Below are positions 53,596 to 64,000 of a stretch of 64,000 nucleotides of DNA, one piece after another. The translations under genes were made by a program, and so were the position numbers. The stretch lies in contig NZ_CP069513.1 in the NCBI RefSeq assembly GCF_016889425.1, positions 1,054,001 through 1,118,000 of the forward strand, read 5' to 3'. Position 1 is the first letter of the stretch. The number at the start of each line of letters is the position of its first letter. The notes beneath the pieces are model-generated. The model saw only the letters and a list, made by a program, of their open reading frames with translations, made no database searches and was not told where the DNA came from. Source of the DNA: Corynebacterium amycolatum. Its GTDB lineage: Bacteria > Actinomycetota > Actinomycetes > Mycobacteriales > Mycobacteriaceae.

Positions 53596-54432
53596 ATGGA
53601 TCCCCACCGCATTCTGGACGACAATGAGGTTATTAAGTCGTCCTTGGTCGCCCTAAAGAATGCGACTGGTATTCCGGTCACAATGTATGCGGAAGTCACC
53701 GATAACTCTAAGATGCAGATCAACAACTGGGTTGGCCTGCGTACCCCGGCTCTGCAGAATCTGACTGTGGAATCGGGTGCGGGTGTCGGTGGTCGCGTGT
53801 TGGCCACGCGCCGCCCGGTGGGTGTCAGTGACTACCTGCGCGCCAAGGTTATTACCCACGAGTATGACGACAAGATTCGTGACGAAGGCCTGCACTCGCT
53901 GGTCGCCGTGCCGGTGATTGTTTCGCGTCTTGTTCGTGGCGTGCTCTACGGTGGCGTGCACTCCTCGGTGCGCCTGGGGGACAAGGTTCTTGAAGAGGTC
54001 ACAATGACCGCCCGTTGCCTGGAGCAGGACCTCGCTGTCGTCGACGCCTGTCGCAATATGGATCGCTCCGGTAACGGTAAGGGCGGTCGCATCATGAATG
54101 GCGCTGAATGGGAGCAGGTTCGCTCCACGCACTCCAAGCTGCGCATGCTCGCTAACCGCGTGGATGATGAGAAGCTGCGCCAGGAGCTCGAGGTGCTCTG
54201 CGACCAGATGGTCACCCCAGTTCGCGTTAAGCAGACCACCAAGTTGTCTGCTCGTGAGCTCGATGTTCTCGCCTGCGTCGCCCTCGGTCACACCAACGTC
54301 GAGGCCGCAGAGGAAATGGGCATCGGTGCCGAGACCGTTAAGTCCTACCTCCGCTCCGTAATGCGCAAGCTGGGTGCCCACACTCGCTACGAGGCTGTCA
54401 ACGCAGCCCGTCGTATCGGCGCACTGCCGTAA
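53596..54432 (+). CDS. ramA: LuxR-type regulator of acetate metabolism RamA
   Basis: 278 residues. N-terminal GAF-like domain (IPVTMYAEVTDN, VGGRVLATRRPVGVSDYLRA) and C-terminal LuxR helix-turn-helix (SARELDVLACVALGHTNVE, then GIGAETVKSYLRSVMRKLGAHTRYEAVN). Close to C. glutamicum RamA throughout, notably MNGAEWEQVRSTHSKLRMLANRV. RamA activates acetate, TCA and other carbon genes. Confidence 0.95.
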   Translation: MDPHRILDDNEVIKSSLVALKNATGIPVTMYAEVTDNSKMQINNWVGLRTPALQNLTVESGAGVGGRVLATRRPVGVSDYLRAKVITHEYDDKIRDEGLHSLVAVPVIVSRLVRGVLYGGVHSSVRLGDKVLEEVTMTARCLEQDLAVVDACRNMDRSGNGKGGRIMNGAEWEQVRSTHSKLRMLANRVDDEKLRQELEVLCDQMVTPVRVKQTTKLSARELDVLACVALGHTNVEAAEEMGIGAETVKSYLRSVMRKLGAHTRYEAVNAARRIGALP

Positions 54433-54448
54433 ACCGCTTGACGACGGG

Positions 54449-54488
54449 GCGCCGCGTTCTTAGCAAACTTGGCTAGTGAACGCGGCGC
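54449..54488. terminator. Terminator between ramA and the adenosyltransferase
   Basis: GCGCCGCGTTC and GAACGCGGCGC, 11-bp stem, 18-nt loop, then TCTTTC. One arm lies inside the end of the opposite gene. Confidence 0.75.
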
Positions 54489-55093
54489 TCTTTCGCATCT
54501 ACGGCCGTTTGGCGCTCATCTTCGCGCTCTCCACCGGGAATCCATTTAACGTCGTTGCCGTCGTTGGCCACTCTCGAAAGAATAAACAACAGGTCAGACA
54601 GGCGATTGAGATACTTCGCCGGTAGGACTGAAGTAGTTTCGGGAAACTCGCGGCAGGCAGCCCATGCCGCACGCTCGGCCCGACGAGTAATCACCCGAGC
54701 TGTGTGCAGCAGTGCCGCGGCTGGTGTGCCTCCAGGGAGGATGAAGGAATCCAGTTTTGGTAGTTGCTCATTGAACTGGTCACACCAGTGCTCGAGTCGC
54801 TCGATGTAATCCGGCTCGATACGCAATGGCGGGTACTTCGGGTTTTCTTCAATAGGTGTTGCCAGGTCGGCTCCGGCATCAAAGAGATCATTCTGCACGT
54901 AGCGGATGACAGCCGACACCTCGTCGTCAAGCGCGCCGAAACTGCGCGCCTGACCGAGTGCGGCGTTGGCCTCCTCGCACGTGGCGTAGGCGATAAGGCG
55001 AGAATCATCCTTGGGAACGCGGCTGAAATCGGATAATCCAGTGGTGCCGTCGTCGCCGGTGCGAGTGTAAATGCGAGTTAGATGAACGCTCAT
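54473..55093 (-). CDS. Cob(I)alamin adenosyltransferase, PduO/MMAB type
   Basis: 206 residues. ATP motif TRTGDDGTTGL at 10-20, then CEEANAALGQAR, and RAERAAW and LNRLSDLLF near residues 137-170. Makes adenosylcobalamin, the riboswitch ligand. The C-terminal GEREDERQTAVDAKERR tail is charged. Fits bluB and cbiMNQO. Confidence 0.92.
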   Translation of the reverse strand: MSVHLTRIYTRTGDDGTTGLSDFSRVPKDDSRLIAYATCEEANAALGQARSFGALDDEVSAVIRYVQNDLFDAGADLATPIEENPKYPPLRIEPDYIERLEHWCDQFNEQLPKLDSFILPGGTPAAALLHTARVITRRAERAAWAACREFPETTSVLPAKYLNRLSDLLFILSRVANDGNDVKWIPGGEREDERQTAVDAKERRVH

Positions 55094-55140
55094 AGTTTCA
55101 AGCCTAAGCGCGATATTGCGAAATGTGGTTGGCTGGGGGA

Positions 55141-56403
55141 GTGGGAAATGAGCGATTTCTGGTTAAAGGCGGAGCGACGCTAAACGGTCAGGTTCAGATT
55201 TCCGGGGCGAAGAACTCGGTTCTGAAACTGATGGGTGCGGCGCTTCTGGCCGAGGGCACGACAGTACTGACGAACTGCCCTGAAATTGACGACGTGCCAT
55301 TGATGCAGAAGGTCCTCGAAGGGCTCGGCTGCTCCGTGATGCGCGAGGGTGACCGGATTGAAATCACGGTGCCCGAAGAACTCTCGCATCACGCTGACTT
55401 CGACGCCGTGCGCCAGTTCCGTGCTTCGGTCTGTGTGCTCGGGCCGCTGACGGCGCGTACCCGTAATGCGATTGTCGCACTGCCCGGTGGTGACGCAATT
55501 GGTTCCCGCCCACTGGACATGCATCAGGCTGGTCTGGAGAAATTGGGCGCACGCACCTATATTCACCACGGTTGCGTGGTGGCTGAGGCGGGGCGGCTCG
55601 AAGGTGCGAACATCAAGCTGGACTTCCCGTCCGTCGGCGCGACCGAGAATATTCTGACCGCGGCCGTACTCGCTGAAGGTACGACTGTGCTGGATAACGC
55701 CGCTCGTGAGCCCGAAATTGTCGACCTGTGCGAGATGCTCGTGGAGATGGGAGCCAGGATCTCGGGTGCGGGGTCGAACACCATCATGGTTGAGGGCGTC
55801 GAGAAGCTGCACCCGACTGAGCACAAGGTCGTCGGCGACCGAATTATCGCAGGGACCTGGGCCTATGCTGCGGCAATGACCGGCGGCGATATTACGGTCG
55901 TTGGTATCAACCCTAAGTACCTGCATCTTCCTCTGGAAAAACTGAAGAATGCAGGCGCTCAGGTCGAGACCTATCCGCAGGGCTTCCGCGTGCGTATGGA
56001 CGGGCGTCCGCAGGGTGTGAACTATCAAACGCTTCCATACCCAGGCTTTCCGACGGACATGCAGCCCATGGCCATTGCTCTGTCTGCGGTGTCTGAAGGA
56101 ACGTCAGTGCTTACCGAGAACGTTTTTGAATCGCGCTTCCGGTTTGTCGACGAGATGATTCGCCTCGGTACTGACGCGACTATCGATGGCCACCACGTGA
56201 TGATTCGCGGAAAGGAAACGCTGAGTTCGGCACCTGTGTGGTCTTCGGACATTCGCGCTGGTGCGGGTCTGGTGCTGGCTGGTCTGTGTACTGAAGAGGG
56301 GGATGTCACCGAGGTGCACGATGTCTATCACATTGATCGCGGTTACCCGGGTTTCGTAGAGACGCTAAATGCTCTCGGCGCTTCTGTTGAACGGGTTAGC
56401 TAG
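55141..56403 (+). CDS. murA: UDP-N-acetylglucosamine enolpyruvyl transferase MurA
   Basis: 420 residues from GTG 55141 ([11 protein letters not shown]). An ATG at 55123 with GATATT 5 nt upstream is the alternative. First step of peptidoglycan synthesis. KNSVLKL and [13 protein letters not shown] are conserved. The active-site loop is [13 protein letters not shown] with Asp 118 where sensitive enzymes have Cys, predicting fosfomycin insensitivity. The 749 nt after it contain the rRNA promoter and no gene. Confidence 0.93.
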   Translation: MGNERFLVKGGATLNGQVQISGAKNSVLKLMGAALLAEGTTVLTNCPEIDDVPLMQKVLEGLGCSVMREGDRIEITVPEELSHHADFDAVRQFRASVCVLGPLTARTRNAIVALPGGDAIGSRPLDMHQAGLEKLGARTYIHHGCVVAEAGRLEGANIKLDFPSVGATENILTAAVLAEGTTVLDNAAREPEIVDLCEMLVEMGARISGAGSNTIMVEGVEKLHPTEHKVVGDRIIAGTWAYAAAMTGGDITVVGINPKYLHLPLEKLKNAGAQVETYPQGFRVRMDGRPQGVNYQTLPYPGFPTDMQPMAIALSAVSEGTSVLTENVFESRFRFVDEMIRLGTDATIDGHHVMIRGKETLSSAPVWSSDIRAGAGLVLAGLCTEEGDVTEVHDVYHIDRGYPGFVETLNALGASVERVS

Positions 56404-56689
56404 TGGTCGTTGGCTTCCGGCTGATGGCTAATAGCTAAGCGCACGGTGCTTGTTAAACGCATGGCGCGGAAAACCATCGCAAGTCTTCGGTTCTGGATGC
56501 TTTAGAACCGTTAGGAGAGATTCTCCAGTGGGGCTTGTGGTGGTTTTCGCTCTCTTACCTGGGGTTTTGTGTCTTTAGGTGGGGTGTGTGTAATGTATTC
56601 GGAGGTCAGCGCGGCCAGGCAGTTTATGTGTTTGGTTGGCTGATGTGGGGGAAATGTTTTCGTGCGGTTAGCCGCTGGGAGTCGTTGGT

Positions 56690-56718
56690 TTGACTTTCTG
56701 GTTAATTGTTTGTTAATG
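56690..56718 (+). promoter_or_regulatory. rRNA operon promoter (operon 1)
   Basis: TTGACT at 56690-56695, 17-bp spacer, TTAATG at 56713-56718. The equivalent before the second operon is TTGACT-17-TAAAGT (63589-63617), a stronger -10. Confidence 0.5.
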
Positions 56719-56727
56719 TTTTCTCTC

Positions 56728-57102
56728 GCTGCTCGCGGGGTGGCTGCTGCTTGGTTGTGGTGGTTGTTTTGTGGGTGTGTGTTGTGTGAGAACTCAATAG
56801 TGTGCCGATGTACTAACTAATACTTTTTTGGGAAAGTGCTTGTTTGGTTGTCGTTTGCGTGTGTGTTGCTGGTGGGTGCCGGGGGCCTTTGTTTGTTTTG
56901 GGTCCTTTTGTGCTTGCGGGTGATGGATTGCGTGGCGGCGCCTTGTTTGGGTGCTTTTCGCGTGGTTTTTTCATTTGTGGGAAAGATCATGGTTTTGTTC
57001 CTTTTTCTTTTGGCCTCGTCGGTTCGGGAGAGGGAACGTTTTTTGGATAACGGCCAGGCCGCGCACTGTTGTGGTGTGTGGTGGTTGTTTGTTTTGTTTT
57101 TG
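56728..57102 (+). repeat. rRNA leader, identical to 63626-64000
   Basis: 375 nt of leader upstream of 16S identical, base for base as far as the window shows, to the last 375 nt of the window. Includes GAGAACTCAATAGTGTGCCG, a sequence of the kind used for rRNA antitermination and processing. T/G-rich. Apparent short reading frames here are not genes. Confidence 0.9.
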
Positions 57103-57152
57103 TCAGGTTTTTGGGCCTTTCATTGTTTTGTGATTCTTCTGATTTGAAGGGT

Positions 57153-62146
<4,994 letters not shown>

Positions 62147-62259
62147 ACACACAAGAGAGTGTGAAAAATTAGGGTTTTTGCTCGCGTCTACTGTTCAGTG
62201 TCTGGCATGACACCACCCACCCGAAGTTTTGTGGTGGGGTTGGTTGTTGCCTGGTTTTT

Positions 62260-62375
62260 GTCGGTGGTGTTAGCGGTGGGGTCACGCCCGGTCCCATTCC
62301 GAACCCGGAAGCTAAGTCCACCAGCGCCGATGGTACTGCACTCGGGAGGGTGTGGGAGAGTAGGTCGCCGCCGGC
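62260..62375 (+). rRNA. 5S ribosomal RNA
   Basis: 116 nt. Closing helix GTCGGTGGTG/CGCCGCCGGC, with CCCATTCCGAACCCGGAAG and GATGGTACTGC at the usual places. About 115 nt after 23S. Confidence 0.93.
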
Positions 62376-63588
62376 ATGAATATTTTTTGTTTGTGGGTCG
62401 TGGTTGCTCCCCTTTGTTGTTGTGGGGTGGTGGCTGCGGCCCGCTTTTGTTTTACCCACAAGTAAACAACATTAAACAAAATAAACAGCATAAGCTAACC
62501 TTCTAGTGCTGATGCTCTCTTTCGGCTTAGGGGGCTATCAGGTCGGTCTTGTCGTGGTTGATATGAGGGCCCCTAGTCGACCGGCAGTAGACCCACGGGC
62601 AAATCAAAACCAAATACGTCCGTCGTGTCACAATCGCTGCCTTGACTCAAACAGCTGCGACCCGGTCAGGCAAGCTACCAGTTGGGTTGCCTCGTCGAGC
62701 AGAATGTCGTACCTATTGATCAGATTTTGTGGCGGCGTCAGCTCGCAATGTTGGTAGAACGGCTCGGACAAACCACCTAGCTGACTCCATTTGAAATCAG
62801 GGTCTGGAGCCACCACCTCCTTGCCAGTTTGCTCTTCTCGTTCCTAGCTAAGCAGTAGTTTGATCCAGCCCAGCTATTACGCGATAATCTGCCGGGGCGT
62901 GCGGTTAATCCTCTCAACCAGCATTTTCCAACCATTATCGGGAATATCCTCGAGCTCGCAGCTGAGTAGGCTTCCGCGCTTAGCGATGTCTGCTCCAAGT
63001 TCGCTTCCGCATTCATGAGACTTCACCAGACATCTTCTGTCAAGGACTCTTTATCCGATGTATTCATGCGTATGTTTAAGCGTCCTGGGCTTAGTTCCGC
63101 TTTTACGAGCCTGAGTTGACGGGATGGACGAGATGGTTCTACGTTGTGCTTCCCGTGGTGTGGTCAGTCCAGCACTTTGTGAATGTGCATATTGCTTTAG
63201 CAATGTATCCTCCGTAAAGTCGCAAACCCACCTTCTCCGAACTATGCCCACGCGTCTTGAGCATTAATCAGTTTTGCCTTGTAGGGACTGTCGGCTCCCT
63301 TAGTTAGAGCGCTGTAATAGCAACCGTCGAATGTGATCACGCTCGGTCGAGTTTCAGGGCTGTAGTAGGAACTAAATCCAGTACGCTTCACCTGCTGCCT
63401 CGCACATGTTGTAGTTAGATCGCTTATAGCTGTTCATATGCTGATGCGCGTTATAAAAATGCTCCGTGGCCTGCGGGTTCGCTTTATGTGTGAAGTGTGT
63501 GTAATGTATCCGGGGTCAGCGCGACAGGGCGATGTGATCGCTTGTTGTGGTGATGCGGGGGAGAGTTTACTTTGTATTCACGGTCGGT
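62376..63588. other. Spacer between two rRNA operons with unrecognised reading frames
   Basis: Lower GC than the flanking genes. On the minus strand there are three adjacent frames of protein-like composition: 63051-63251, 62877-63026 (GTG, 49 residues, with ELEDIPDNGWKMLVERINR) and 62628-62816 (62 residues, with FKWSQLGGLSEPFYQHCEL). AAGGAGG lies almost against the last one's GTG. I cannot assign a family; they may be pieces of one decayed gene. No tRNA seen. Confidence 0.4.
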
Positions 63589-63617
63589 TTGACTTGTGTT
63601 TGTAGTGAAGGTAAAGT
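63589..63617 (+). promoter_or_regulatory. rRNA operon promoter (operon 2)
   Basis: TTGACT (63589-63594), 17-bp spacer, TAAAGT (63612-63617), just before the repeated leader. Confidence 0.6.
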
Positions 63618-63625
63618 CTTCTTTT

Positions 63626-64000
63626 GCTGCTCGCGGGGTGGCTGCTGCTTGGTTGTGGTGGTTGTTTTGTGGGTGTGTGTTGTGTGAGAACTCAATAGTG
63701 TGCCGATGTACTAACTAATACTTTTTTGGGAAAGTGCTTGTTTGGTTGTCGTTTGCGTGTGTGTTGCTGGTGGGTGCCGGGGGCCTTTGTTTGTTTTGGG
63801 TCCTTTTGTGCTTGCGGGTGATGGATTGCGTGGCGGCGCCTTGTTTGGGTGCTTTTCGCGTGGTTTTTTCATTTGTGGGAAAGATCATGGTTTTGTTCCT
63901 TTTTCTTTTGGCCTCGTCGGTTCGGGAGAGGGAACGTTTTTTGGATAACGGCCAGGCCGCGCACTGTTGTGGTGTGTGGTGGTTGTTTGTTTTGTTTTTG
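63626..64000 (+). repeat. Leader of a second rRNA operon (continues beyond the window)
   Basis: Identical to 56728-57102. The offset is 6,898 nt. By analogy a second 16S gene should begin about 50 nt beyond the window end, in the same direction. Confidence 0.9.

Noticed and set aside
56844..57050. 68-codon frame, found again at 63742-63948
   Set aside because: Lies in the repeated T/G-rich rRNA leader; identity of the two copies comes from the leader, and there is no ribosome site.

Overview
The window is chromosomal DNA from a Corynebacterium species. The evidence is the mycothiol synthase, the LuxR-type regulator RamA, the gluABCD glutamate uptake operon, a class Ib-like ribonucleotide reductase NrdI/NrdF pair, an HtdX-FabG4-FadA2 operon of mycolate-group bacteria, the rRNA sequences, and many genes whose only start signal is a TANNNT box about 7 nt before the start codon (leaderless transcription, common in this group). 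I cannot name the species.

Layout. 1-9.7 kb: the start of a Tat-exported PhoD-type phosphatase, a BCCT osmolyte carrier, gluABCD (minus), an MFS exporter with a divergent MarR-like regulator and two operator-like palindromes, and purB. 9.8-16.5 kb: a lipase-like hydrolase, a surface vWA protein, a VOC protein, and the minus-strand operon nrdI-nrdF-FMN reductase. This NrdF has lost three metal-binding glutamates (now Gln, Ser, Lys), the signature of the metal-free DOPA-radical class Ie enzymes. 16.5-20.3 kb: htdX-fabG4-fadA2. 20.5-32 kb: purC, a prolyl oligopeptidase, bluB, a peroxidase, cell-envelope proteins, a double-hotdog thioesterase, purF and purM. 32-37.6 kb: DUF3073, YgfZ, an aminodeoxychorismate lyase-like protein, nitrobindin, a DUF2993 lipid-binding protein and mshD. 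37.8-43.3 kb: pstSCAB with a Pho box, then phoU on the other strand. 43.4-47.6 kb: dusB, five housekeeping features including four tRNA genes (Lys, Glu, Asp, Asp, Phe: five tRNAs in all), a Nudix hydrolase and small proteins. 47.6-49.4 kb: cysK and cysE with an McbR-type operator. 49.5-55.1 kb: a cobalamin riboswitch and cbiMNQO, a second cobalamin riboswitch pointing back at cbiO with no recognised gene behind it, ramA and the cobalamin adenosyltransferase. 55.1-64 kb: murA (Asp in place of the fosfomycin-sensitive Cys), a complete 16S-23S-5S operon, a 1.2-kb spacer, and the leader of a second rRNA operon identical over 375 nt to the first.

Themes. Cobalt/B12 handling is represented four times (bluB, cbiMNQO, PduO-type adenosyltransferase, two riboswitches). 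Purine synthesis (purB, purC, purF, purM) is spread along one replichore segment. Sulfur and thiol metabolism appear as cysE/cysK, mshD and the peroxidase. The most striking system is the class Ie-like reductase operon with its own flavin reductase and palindromic operator; next is the orphan minus-strand B12 riboswitch. Two sequence-level patterns are not explained by genes: a four-copy dispersed inverted-repeat element, and an 11-mer (CGTCGTNAAGC) that I found 18 times.
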